Positions 1 through 7,256 of a stretch of DNA of 20,582 nt are shown here, piece by piece. Each line of letters starts with the position of its first letter. Within the stretch, counting starts at the first letter, position 1. Source of the stretch: Pedobacter sp. UBA1951 (GTDB taxonomy: Bacteria; Bacteroidota; Bacteroidia; Sphingobacteriales; Sphingobacteriaceae); assembly GCA_002336465.1 (NCBI GenBank), contig DDEP01000006.1, forward strand, positions 6,777 through 27,358, written 5' to 3'. Made by a program: the position numbers and the translations under genes. A model generated the notes under the pieces. That model was not told where the DNA came from, made no database searches, and worked only from the letters and a program-made list of their open reading frames with translations.

Positions 1-7
1 ATTATGG

Positions 8-1657
8 TTAAGCTAATAACCTAATTGGTTCTTCTAATAATCCTTTTAAGGTTTGTAAGAAAGCAGCTCCGGTAGCGCCATCAACCACACGGTGATCACA
101 ACCCAAAGTTAATTTCATTACATTTCCAGGAACAACAGCTCCATTTTTAACTACAGGAACGGCTTGGATAGCTCCTACAGATAAAATAGCTCCATCAGGA
201 GAGTTAATGATAGAAGTAAACTCATCTATGCCGAACATACCTAAATTAGACACGGTAAAGGTAGAACCTTCCCAATCTGCAGGTTGTAATTTTTTAGCTT
301 TAGCTTTTTGTCCAAATTCTTTTACCTCCGCAGAAATATGGGATAATGATTTACCGTCTGCAAAGCGTACAACAGGAACCAATAAACCATCTTCAACAGC
401 CATAGCTACTCCAATGTTGGTATGTTCGTTGAAACGGATTTTATCGCCTTGCCATGATGAATTAACAGCAGGGTGTTGTTTTAATGCTGCTGCTACCGCT
501 TTGATCACGATATCGTTAAAAGATACTTTAACTGGAGCAACTGCATTGATTTGGGTACGTGCAGCCATTGCATTATCCATATCAATACTAATGGTTAAAT
601 AGAAATGCGGTGCAGTAAATAAACTTTCGGCTAAACGTTTAGCAATTGTTTTACGCATTTGCGTAACCGGTTTCTCGGTATATTTTTCTTCGCCAACAAA
701 GGTTGGGATAACTGGAGCAGCCGCAGCTTTTTCAGATGAAGCAGCAGGAGCATCAGCTTTAGTAGGGGCTGCTGAAGGTGTAAAGTTCTCTACGTCTTTT
801 TTAATGATACGACCACCTTCTGCACTACCTGCAACCTGAGTTAAATCGATTCCTTTTTCTTGTGCAATTTTCTTTGCTAAAGGAGAAGCAATGATGCGGC
901 CGCCGTTGGCATTGTTTACAGCAGCAGGAGCCGCAGTTTCTTTTGAAGCCTCAGCCTTAGGGGTTTCGGCCGGCGCACTTTCTGATTTTTTAACAGGAGC
1001 ATCGCCTTGCGCTAAAATACCAGATACATCAGTCCCTTCAGGGCCAACAATAGCAATAATACCGTTTACCTTAGCAGCTTGACCTTTTTCAACGCCAATA
1101 TGTAATAAAGTACCTGTAGCATAACCCATTACTTCCATTGTAGCTTTATCAGTTTCTACATCGGCAAGTACATCGTCATCTTTTACTTTATCGCCAACTT
1201 TTTTATGCCATTCAGCAATTACGCCTTCAGTCATCGTATCACTCAATAAAGGCATGCGTATTACAGTAATACCTTTTGCAGCTAATTCTTCTTCGCTTAA
1301 ACCTCCGCCTTGTGCAGCAGCAGGGGCTTCAGTTTTAGGTTCTTCTTTTGGAGCCGATGTTTCAGCAGCAGGAGCCGCAGTATCTTGCTCAGCAGCTAAA
1401 GCTGCTTTATAATCTTCACCTTCTTTACCAATTACTGCAATAATTGCATCAACTGGAACAGCTTTGCCTTCTTCTACACCGATATAAAGTAATGTGCCAT
1501 CCCAATATGATTCCATATCCATGGTTGCCTTATCTGTCTCTACTTCGGCAAGCACATCTCCACTTTTTATCTTGTCGCCAACTTTTTTGTGCCACTTCGC
1601 CATAACCCCTTCGGTCATGGTGTCGCTCATTTTAGGCATTCTAATAATATCAGCCAT
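8..1657 (-). CDS. pdhC: Pyruvate dehydrogenase E2, dihydrolipoamide acetyltransferase (two lipoyl domains)
   Basis: E2 core of the cytoplasmic pyruvate dehydrogenase complex; it moves the acetyl group from E1 to CoA through swinging lipoyl arms. Seen in the 549-aa sequence: two N-terminal lipoyl domains (about 3-78 and 132-207), each with an ETDKATM lipoylation motif (Lys43 and Lys171). Long Ala/Pro/Glu/Lys-rich linkers follow, then a peripheral-subunit-binding domain (about 253-291, beginning RIIASPLAKK) and a catalytic acyltransferase domain (about 325-549). The active-site DHRVVDG motif places His522 and Asp526. The family has one to three lipoyl domains, so two is normal. The ATG lies 35 bp downstream of the pdhA stop on the same strand, so the two are probably one transcript. 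The start is set by the lipoyl domain beginning at residue 3. Branched-chain or 2-oxoglutarate E2 is less likely, given the adjacent E1-alpha and the tandem lipoyl domains. Confidence 0.96.
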   Translation of the reverse strand: MADIIRMPKMSDTMTEGVMAKWHKKVGDKIKSGDVLAEVETDKATMDMESYWDGTLLYIGVEEGKAVPVDAIIAVIGKEGEDYKAALAAEQDTAAPAAETSAPKEEPKTEAPAAAQGGGLSEEELAAKGITVIRMPLLSDTMTEGVIAEWHKKVGDKVKDDDVLADVETDKATMEVMGYATGTLLHIGVEKGQAAKVNGIIAIVGPEGTDVSGILAQGDAPVKKSESAPAETPKAEASKETAAPAAVNNANGGRIIASPLAKKIAQEKGIDLTQVAGSAEGGRIIKKDVENFTPSAAPTKADAPAASSEKAAAAPVIPTFVGEEKYTEKPVTQMRKTIAKRLAESLFTAPHFYLTISIDMDNAMAARTQINAVAPVKVSFNDIVIKAVAAALKQHPAVNSSWQGDKIRFNEHTNIGVAMAVEDGLLVPVVRFADGKSLSHISAEVKEFGQKAKAKKLQPADWEGSTFTVSNLGMFGIDEFTSIINSPDGAILSVGAIQAVPVVKNGAVVPGNVMKLTLGCDHRVVDGATGAAFLQTLKGLLEEPIRLLA

Positions 1658-1692
1658 TTATATTAATATTTTAAATGATGGTCTAAACTAAA

Positions 1693-2688
1693 TTAATCTT
1701 TAACGAACGGATAATCCTGTTGAACGTAAATATCTGTGAACAATTCTTCTGGTTGTGGCCAAGGAGATTCTTCAGCAAATTTTACAGCTTCATCAACTGT
1801 TGCTTTTACTTTTTCTTCAACTTCTGTAATCCATGCTTCATCAGCATATTTTTCTTTCAGGATTATATCTCTAACATGCTCAATAGGATCTTTAGCTTTG
1901 TACTCTTCTAACTCTTCCTTAGTACGGTATTTAGCAGGGTCTGACATAGAATGACCTCTGTAACGATAGGTTCTCATTTCTAAGAACGTTGGTCCTTCGC
2001 CAGCACGGGCACGTTGTATAGCTTCATCCATAGCATTGTGTACAGCTACAGGGTCCATACCATCAACCGGAGCACATGGCATATCAAAACCTAAACCTAT
2101 TTTAAAGATATCGATCATGTTTGTAGTACGTTGTACAGAGGTTCCCATGGCATAGCCATTGTTCTCACAAACAAAAATAACTGGTAATTTCCACAACATA
2201 GCCATATTGAACGCTTCGTTCAGGGCACCTTGGCGTACAGCACCATCGCCCATATAGCAAATGTTTACATTATTGGTTCCTTTATATTTTTCGGCAAAAG
2301 CAATACCAGCACCTAGTGGGATTTGACCGCCCACAATGCCGTGTCCGCCGAAGAAATTATGTTCTTTGCTGAAAATGTGCATAGATCCACCCTTGCCTTT
2401 AGAGCAACCAGTGGCTTTGCCGTACATTTCGGCCATGATACTTTTTGCATCCATACCTAAAGCAAGGCCGTGAGCATGATCGCGATATGAAGTAACCATT
2501 GAGTCGCCTTTTTGCATTGCAGAGATTGCACCTGCAACTACCGCTTCTTGTCCAATGTAAAGGTGACAAAATCCACGAATTTTTTGCTGTCCGTAAAGTT
2601 GTCCGGTCTTTTCCTCGAATTTACGCATCAGCAACATCGACTCGAACCACTTCAAATAAGTATCTTTATTTATTTCTACTGCACTCAT
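1693..2688 (-). CDS. pdhA: Pyruvate dehydrogenase E1 component, alpha subunit
   Basis: Thiamine-diphosphate-dependent E1-alpha, which with E1-beta decarboxylates pyruvate and acetylates the lipoyl arm of E2. The 331-aa sequence shows the TPP/Mg-binding motif from GDG at 147-149 to NN at 176-177. It also has the conserved SYRDHAHGLALG stretch (67-78) and the RYRGHSMSDP loop (242-251) that is phosphorylated in mitochondrial homologues and orders the active site. Length is normal for a stand-alone alpha subunit. It is the first gene of a minus-strand pair with pdhC. The partner E1-beta gene is not next to it and must be elsewhere if the complex is functional. No Shine-Dalgarno is seen before the ATG, as is usual in Bacteroidota; a weak -7 element lies about 30 bp upstream. 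Confidence 0.96.
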   Translation of the reverse strand: MSAVEINKDTYLKWFESMLLMRKFEEKTGQLYGQQKIRGFCHLYIGQEAVVAGAISAMQKGDSMVTSYRDHAHGLALGMDAKSIMAEMYGKATGCSKGKGGSMHIFSKEHNFFGGHGIVGGQIPLGAGIAFAEKYKGTNNVNICYMGDGAVRQGALNEAFNMAMLWKLPVIFVCENNGYAMGTSVQRTTNMIDIFKIGLGFDMPCAPVDGMDPVAVHNAMDEAIQRARAGEGPTFLEMRTYRYRGHSMSDPAKYRTKEELEEYKAKDPIEHVRDIILKEKYADEAWITEVEEKVKATVDEAVKFAEESPWPQPEELFTDIYVQQDYPFVKD

Positions 2689-2718
2689 TTTAAGATATTA
2701 GTTTTGTTTATCAAGGAG

Positions 2719-2726
2719 CAAATCTA
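2719..2726 (-). promoter_or_regulatory. Possible -7 element for pdhA-pdhC
   Basis: On the minus strand this reads TAGATTTG, a full match to the Bacteroidota -7 consensus TAnnTTTG. It is placed to give a leader of roughly 25 nt before the pdhA ATG. No TTG -33 box is seen at the usual 19-21 bp spacing, so support is weak in such AT-rich DNA. Confidence 0.3.
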
Positions 2727-3004
2727 ACTTTTTTTCTTTTATTTTTTGATATAAGCCCTCGCAAAAACAATATTAAAGCGTGTACAATTTACACCCCGTT
2801 TTGCTGTTTGCAGAACAAACGGTCTTCAAATGTGTGATAAATATCATTGAAGGCAAATTTAATTTTGCACTGTACCTCATTAACCTAATATGTAGCGGTT
2901 GTGATTTTTAAGTATTTGTGAATAAAATATTACAATAAGAAACGCTGTTGAAATGTTCAAAAACGTTAAAATGTTAAAAACTTTTGCAATAGCTGTTAAT
3001 ATAT

Positions 3005-3035
3005 TTGGATTAAGTTTGTTAAAGTTCTATTTTTG
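3005..3035 (+). promoter_or_regulatory. Bacteroidota-type promoter for the NlpC/P60 gene
   Basis: A TTG at 3005-3007 (within TTTG) is followed after 20 bp by TATTTTTG at 3028-3035. This matches the Bacteroidota primary-sigma promoter pattern TTG, about 19-21 bp, TAnnTTTG. Transcription would start near 3042 and leave a leader of about 60 nt before the ATG at 3105. It is the only promoter in the window where I see both elements at good spacing. Confidence 0.6.
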
Positions 3036-3104
3036 CTCACCAAACAATAAGCCTTAAAGGTTTGCGTTAAGTGTAAGTGTTGTTTACCCAAACTTAATTG
3101 TATA

Positions 3105-3656
3105 ATGATTAAAAAGTTTTTGTGTTCTACTTTAATTGCCCTTTTTGTTTGCTCGGTAGGTTTTGCACAAACCAAAGCAAAAGAAACTAAAGTAGAAGAT
3201 CCAGACAACCTGGCGTCGCAATATTTCTCTCAGGTAATGGGAGTAGCTGTAGATGCGACTTCTAATTTAAAACTTTACAAGTTTATTTATGAGTGGATTG
3301 GTACACCTTACCGTTATGCGGGAAATACCAAAAAAGGAATAGACTGCTCTGCTTTTGCCAAAGCTATTTACGATAAAGTTTTTAATACCAATATTCTACG
3401 TAATTCAAGAGATATTTTTAGTATGGTAAACCCATTATCTAAAGATGAATTGAAAGAGGGTGATCTGGTATTCTTTAAAATTAAAAGTAAGAGCATATCT
3501 CACATAGGCGTTTATTTAGGTGATAACAGATTTGCCCATGCATCGAGCACAAGAGGTGTGGTAATCAGCAACCTGAACGAACCTTATTACAGCCGCTATT
3601 TTTACAAGGGCGGACGTATTATAGAACCGGGAAATAAGAATTTTGTAGAGGAATAG
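3105..3656 (+). CDS. Exported NlpC/P60 family cell-wall endopeptidase
   Basis: Probable peptidoglycan hydrolase of the NlpC/P60 cysteine peptidase family, which typically cleaves the D-gamma-Glu to diamino acid bond in stem peptides. The 183-aa protein starts with a signal peptide (MIKK, a hydrophobic stretch, then a cleavage site near FAQ at 20-22). The catalytic domain covers about 58-172. It has the GTPYRYAG entry motif (67-74), catalytic Cys81 in GIDCSAF, His133 in SHIGVYL, and His145 in FAHAS as the likely third residue. There is no LysM, SH3 or other wall-binding domain, so it is a minimal single-domain enzyme. It is preceded by a recognisable promoter and followed by a strong hairpin at 3695-3723. 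The family call is firm; the exact bond cut is inferred from the family. Confidence 0.92.
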   Translation: MIKKFLCSTLIALFVCSVGFAQTKAKETKVEDPDNLASQYFSQVMGVAVDATSNLKLYKFIYEWIGTPYRYAGNTKKGIDCSAFAKAIYDKVFNTNILRNSRDIFSMVNPLSKDELKEGDLVFFKIKSKSISHIGVYLGDNRFAHASSTRGVVISNLNEPYYSRYFYKGGRIIEPGNKNFVEE

Positions 3657-3694
3657 CAATACAATTGATTGTAGATTTTACAATAAAGACCTAT

Positions 3695-3723
3695 AATCCT
3701 CCTATTTTTAGGGGGATTTTTTT
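3695..3723 (+). terminator. Rho-independent terminator-like hairpin after the NlpC/P60 gene
   Basis: An 8-bp stem (3695-3702 with 3711-3718, one G-U pair) closes an 8-nt loop and runs directly into a T tract ending at 3723. It lies 38 bp after the NlpC/P60 stop but only 10 bp before the ATG of the CapA-like gene. It could therefore terminate, or attenuate, transcription entering that gene. Confidence 0.8.
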
Positions 3724-3733
3724 ATGAAATAAA

Positions 3734-4837
3734 ATGAGGAAATTCTTTTACCTATTTAATTTATCGTTAGTAGTGTTGTTTTGCCTGATGAGTTGTCAGG
3801 GTAAAACGGTTGAAGCAAAACAGCAAGCGCATATCGATACAGTTCCTTTAAAAAAGATAAAAGATACACTTACCATTACAGCGGTAGGTGATGTAATGAT
3901 TGGGTCTGCTTTTCCAAGTGCTAAACTCTTGCCACCTAATGATGGTAAAGACAGCTTTAAGGCGGTAGATAGTCTTTTAAAGGGCGATATTGTTTTTGGT
4001 AATTTGGAAGGTTGTTTTTTGAACAGTGGTAATTCTGATAAATGCAAAGGCATTAACCCCAATAATTGTTATGCCTTTAGAATGCCTGAGCGTTATGCCG
4101 GAATTATAAAGGCCGCGGGCTTTAATGTAGTAAGCGTAGCCAATAACCACGTTGGTGATTTTAATGCTAAAGGCCGAAAGAACACAGCACGTGTTTTAGA
4201 TTCATTGCAAATCAAATATGCAGGGCAGTTGCAAAAGCCATTTGATCTTTTTACCATAGATAGCGTTACTTATGCTTTTTGTGCTTTCGCTCCCAATGAA
4301 AATACCGTTTCAATTTTAAAGATAGATAGCGCCAAGGCCTTAGTTGCCCAACTTAAAACTAAAGCAGATATTGTTATTGTATCTTTTCATGGTGGAGGTG
4401 AAGGGGCTAATTACCAACGTGTAACCCGCAAAACGGAGACTTTTTTTGGCGAGAACAGAGGGAATGTTTATGCGTTTGCTCATGCAGTTATAGATGCAGG
4501 GGCTGATGTGGTCTTGGGTCATGGACCGCATGTAACCCGTGCAGTAGAAGTTTATAAAAATAAATTTATTGCTTACAGTTTAGGTAATTTTTGTACCTAT
4601 GGCATGTTCAGCTTAAAAGGGCCAAACGGGTTAGCACCTTTGCTGCAACTTAAAATTAATGCTAAAGGCGATTTTCTGTATGCTGATATTGTATCGGTAA
4701 AGCAGGATAAACAGAATGGCTTAACTTTGGACAAAGATTTTGGCGCATTTAAGAAAATACAAACCCTTACTGCATTAGATTTTCCTGAGAACCAATTGTT
4801 GTTTGATGAACAAAAACAACGCATTAGCTTAAAATAA
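3734..4837 (+). CDS. CapA-like lipoprotein (calcineurin-like metallophosphoesterase fold)
   Basis: Member of the CapA/PgsA family, related to the poly-gamma-glutamate capsule protein CapA and built on a metallophosphoesterase-like fold. The 367-aa product begins with a lipoprotein signal peptide ending in the lipobox LMSC (Cys21), so it is probably membrane-anchored in the envelope. Visible motifs in order: GDVMIG (52-57), GNLEG (89-93), ANNHVGDF (136-143), SFHGGGEG (217-224), GHGPHV (262-267) and YSLGNF (281-286). These carry the Asp, Asn and His residues expected to bind metal. The common HWG triplet is HGG here. The start is fixed by the signal peptide. No CapB/CapC synthase genes are nearby, so a role in polyglutamate synthesis is not supported; the substrate is unknown. 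The next gene begins 17 bp downstream and is probably co-transcribed. The hairpin just upstream leaves no room for a private promoter. Confidence 0.88.
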   Translation: MRKFFYLFNLSLVVLFCLMSCQGKTVEAKQQAHIDTVPLKKIKDTLTITAVGDVMIGSAFPSAKLLPPNDGKDSFKAVDSLLKGDIVFGNLEGCFLNSGNSDKCKGINPNNCYAFRMPERYAGIIKAAGFNVVSVANNHVGDFNAKGRKNTARVLDSLQIKYAGQLQKPFDLFTIDSVTYAFCAFAPNENTVSILKIDSAKALVAQLKTKADIVIVSFHGGGEGANYQRVTRKTETFFGENRGNVYAFAHAVIDAGADVVLGHGPHVTRAVEVYKNKFIAYSLGNFCTYGMFSLKGPNGLAPLLQLKINAKGDFLYADIVSVKQDKQNGLTLDKDFGAFKKIQTLTALDFPENQLLFDEQKQRISLK

Positions 4838-4854
4838 CATCATTAACTATCGAA

Positions 4855-5040
4855 ATGAAATCAAATCTTCTGCTTCATTATATCATTACAGTATCTGCTT
4901 TTATGGTAGTACTTGCAGCTCTGTTCAAAATTTATCAGGATAGTGCCAATGCTAAATTTCTAATGCTAACCATTGCAGGGTGTTTATTGGTTGCAGTAGG
5001 GCAAATCCTGATCATCAGGCAAAAGAAAAGTAAAAAATAA
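4855..5040 (+). CDS. Small two-helix membrane protein resembling the GldL transmembrane segment
   Basis: A 61-aa protein with two predicted membrane helices (about 7-25 and 35-54), a short polar turn and a Lys-rich C-terminal tail (RQKKSKK), which suggests the tail is cytoplasmic. The stretch AALFKI, then ANAKFLML and a second helix, resembles the ALFKI-HWPGA-N-x-L pattern I know from the N-terminal membrane hairpin of GldL, the gliding/type IX secretion motor protein. The HWPGA core is replaced by YQDSA, and GldL's cytoplasmic coiled-coil domain is absent. The resemblance is by eye and short. The gene follows the CapA-like gene by 17 bp and is closed by a strong terminator, so it ends that operon. 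No other gld gene is present. Function unknown. Confidence 0.7.
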   Translation: MKSNLLLHYIITVSAFMVVLAALFKIYQDSANAKFLMLTIAGCLLVAVGQILIIRQKKSKK

Positions 5041-5064
5041 GGGTGTTCAATTTGAACACCCTCT
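5041..5064. terminator. Bidirectional terminator between convergent genes
   Basis: A perfect 10-bp inverted repeat (5041-5050 with 5052-5061, arms beginning GGGTGTTC) lies directly after the small membrane protein stop. On the plus strand a short T-rich tail follows; on the minus strand the flank reads as a stronger T-rich tract. It can serve both the plus operon and the convergent M13 peptidase gene. Confidence 0.8.
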
Positions 5065-5086
5065 TTATAAGATTATTTAAGGTCTA

Positions 5087-7120
5087 TTACCAAACACCCA
5101 ATCTGTTTTCAGGAGTAAGATACATTTTAGCAGTAGGTTTAACATCAAAAGCTTTATAGAAAGACTCCATGTTGTAAACCGTACCATTAACCCTGTATTC
5201 TTCAGGCGAGTGAGGATCGGTTTTTAGCCTTACCCTCATCAACTCATCTCTGGTTTTAATACGCCATACTTGTGCAAAACCTAAAAAGAAGCGTTGATCA
5301 GGTGTAAATCCATCAATCTTGGTATTGTCTTCTTTACCTTGTTTAGTTAGCTTAAATGCATCGTATGCGATGGCTAATCCACCTATATCGGCTAGGTTTT
5401 CACCTAAAGTTAAACTACCATTTACATGTTGATTATCTAGTAAAGTAAAGCTATTGTACTTAGCCACAACTTTATCAGCTTTCTGTTGGAATTTGTCTGC
5501 ATCGGATTTTGTCCACCAATCTTTCATATTTCCAGCAGCATCATATTGCCTGCCCTGATCGTCAAAGCCATGGGTCATTTCGTGGCCTATTACTGCACCT
5601 ATAGCACCGTAATTTACAGCATCATCGGCATTGGCATAAAAGAAAGGCGGTTGTAAGATACCGGCAGGAAATACAATCTCATTATAAGTAGGATTGTAAT
5701 AGGCATTTACGGTAGGAGGCGACATTTCCCAATCTGTTTTGTCAACGTTCTTGCCTATTTTTTCTAATTCTTCTTTAATGGCATGTGCTTTTGTACTCAT
5801 TACGTTTTCAAAATAGTTATCTTTTGCAATGGTTACATCACTGTAATTTTTCCATTTGGCTGGATAGCCTATCTTTTTAAGGAAAATGTTTAACTTTTCT
5901 GTAGCCTTGGTTTTGGTCTCGGCACTCATCCAGTCTAGTTTTTCAATTCTTTTGGCAAATACTTTTTGTAGGTTATTTACCAATTCATCCATCCTATTTT
6001 TGGCTTCAGGGGTAAAATATTTTTCTACATAAAGTTGTCCAAGTGGATCGCTAAGTTTGCCATCTATCTGGTTGATTACACGTTTCCAACGCTCAGATTG
6101 TTTTTTCTGCCCGCTAAAGATTTTGCTGTAATTAAACGAAGCATCTGCAAAATTACGACTTAGGTAACGGGCATTACCCGAAATATAGTCGAATTTAAGT
6201 TTTGTTTTCCAAGCATCAACTGGTTGACTGCTCAACAAAGCATTTAAAGCCTTAAAGTAATCAGGTTGGGCAACGTTTACGCTATCCATTTTTACATTTA
6301 AGGTTTTAAAGTGTTCTTGAAGGTTAGCAGTTGGCATAAGTTGTGCAAATTCTGCAACGCTCATTTTGTTGTAGTTTTTTTGCGGATTACGCAACTCTAC
6401 CGGCGTACGATGTGATTTGGCTAACTGCGTTTCTAAAGCCAATAAAGCATTGGCTTCTTGAGCAGCTTTTGCAGCATCGAGTCCGGTAAAAGTAAACATC
6501 TGCTTCGCATAGTTTAGCAAGCCTTCTCTTGCCGCTTTAGAGGCACTGTCTGTAGCAAAGTAATATTCCTTTTCAGGTAGCGAAGTTCCCGACTGCGAAA
6601 ATGAAGCTATGTTTTTGGTGCTATTTTTTTCATCGGCACCTACATAAAAACTAATTAGGTTCTGGTCACCGGTTTTAGACAGCTCATTGATTATGGCTAA
6701 TAGTTCCTGAGGTGTTTTAACCGCATCTATTTTGGCCAACGTAGCTTGAAGAGGAGTTGCGCCAAGTTTTTCTATGGTTACGGTATCCATTGCACTTGCA
6801 TAATAATCGGCAACCTTTTGCTTAATGGTGCCTTTTGCTGCATTTTCTTTCTCAGCATCTTCTACAATGCCTTTAAGTTTTTTTAAGTTATCTTCATATA
6901 AGATATAAAAACTGCCCCATCCGCTTTGATCGTCTGGTATTTTGGCAGATTTTAGCCATTTTCCATTGGCATATTCAAAGAAATTATCACCGGGATTTAC
7001 CGCTTTGTCCATACCTAAGGTATCTATGAACGGTCCCTGTTGTTCGTTGCTGTTTTGTTTGCTCTGGCAGGCGATCATTAGCGTTAAACCCACCAAAGGT
7101 AAACCAAGTTTTATTTTCAT
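5087..7120 (-). CDS. M13 family (neprilysin/PepO-like) zinc metallopeptidase, lipoprotein
   Basis: Envelope-anchored oligopeptidase of family M13, which generally cleaves small peptides on the amino side of hydrophobic residues. The 677-aa length is typical for the family. A lipoprotein signal peptide ends at Cys18 (LMIAC). The N-terminal M13 domain covers about 42-415 and the catalytic domain about 470-677. Zinc-site residues are visible: HEMTH at 513-517 (His513, Glu514, His517) and GENLAD at 573-578 (Glu574 as third ligand). NAYYNP at 472-477 is the substrate-binding motif, and the C-terminal tryptophan (Trp677) is conserved in the family. The start is chosen by the signal peptide. It is a single-gene unit, convergent with the small membrane protein and divergent from the SPFH gene. 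The precise substrate is not predictable. Confidence 0.95.
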   Translation of the reverse strand: MKIKLGLPLVGLTLMIACQSKQNSNEQQGPFIDTLGMDKAVNPGDNFFEYANGKWLKSAKIPDDQSGWGSFYILYEDNLKKLKGIVEDAEKENAAKGTIKQKVADYYASAMDTVTIEKLGATPLQATLAKIDAVKTPQELLAIINELSKTGDQNLISFYVGADEKNSTKNIASFSQSGTSLPEKEYYFATDSASKAAREGLLNYAKQMFTFTGLDAAKAAQEANALLALETQLAKSHRTPVELRNPQKNYNKMSVAEFAQLMPTANLQEHFKTLNVKMDSVNVAQPDYFKALNALLSSQPVDAWKTKLKFDYISGNARYLSRNFADASFNYSKIFSGQKKQSERWKRVINQIDGKLSDPLGQLYVEKYFTPEAKNRMDELVNNLQKVFAKRIEKLDWMSAETKTKATEKLNIFLKKIGYPAKWKNYSDVTIAKDNYFENVMSTKAHAIKEELEKIGKNVDKTDWEMSPPTVNAYYNPTYNEIVFPAGILQPPFFYANADDAVNYGAIGAVIGHEMTHGFDDQGRQYDAAGNMKDWWTKSDADKFQQKADKVVAKYNSFTLLDNQHVNGSLTLGENLADIGGLAIAYDAFKLTKQGKEDNTKIDGFTPDQRFFLGFAQVWRIKTRDELMRVRLKTDPHSPEEYRVNGTVYNMESFYKAFDVKPTAKMYLTPENRLGVW

Positions 7121-7256
7121 AACATTAATTATAAGTTAGTTCTTAAATACAATTTACGACAAAAATGTTTGAAATGGTATTTGGTCACAGAAATATTTAA
7201 TTGCATTGTTAGCGAAATACTGAAACTGTTTCCTATTTTTATGAAAAACAAATATT

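Larger units (their letters stand above)
2689..3104. other. Divergent intergenic region between pdhA and the NlpC/P60 gene
   Basis: This 416-bp stretch between divergent genes is strongly AT-rich and holds no convincing protein or RNA gene. It contains a good plus-strand promoter near 3005-3035 and a weaker minus-strand -7 element at 2719-2726. Around 2854-2867 two opposed TAnnTTTG-like sequences share a central TA. A 34-codon ORF at 2953-3057 (plus) encodes a short hydrophobic peptide, but it overlaps the proposed promoter and is not called as a gene. Confidence 0.7.

Noticed and set aside
207..602. 131-codon plus-strand ORF inside pdhC
   Set aside because: It is antisense to the conserved E2 catalytic domain; the coding pattern belongs to the minus strand.
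2953..3057. 34-codon plus-strand ORF encoding a hydrophobic peptide in the pdhA/NlpC spacer
   Set aside because: It overlaps the best promoter in the window (3005-3035), so it would lie mostly outside the transcript. AT-rich spacer sequence easily gives a short Leu/Phe/Ile-rich frame.
2996..3208. 70-codon minus-strand ORF across the NlpC/P60 start
   Set aside because: It is antisense to the signal peptide and promoter of a well-supported gene and shows no domain-like sequence.
3734..4837. Capsule (poly-gamma-glutamate) synthesis locus
   Set aside because: Only the CapA-like protein is present. No CapB ligase or CapC-like membrane partner lies nearby, and CapA-fold lipoproteins occur widely without capsule synthesis.
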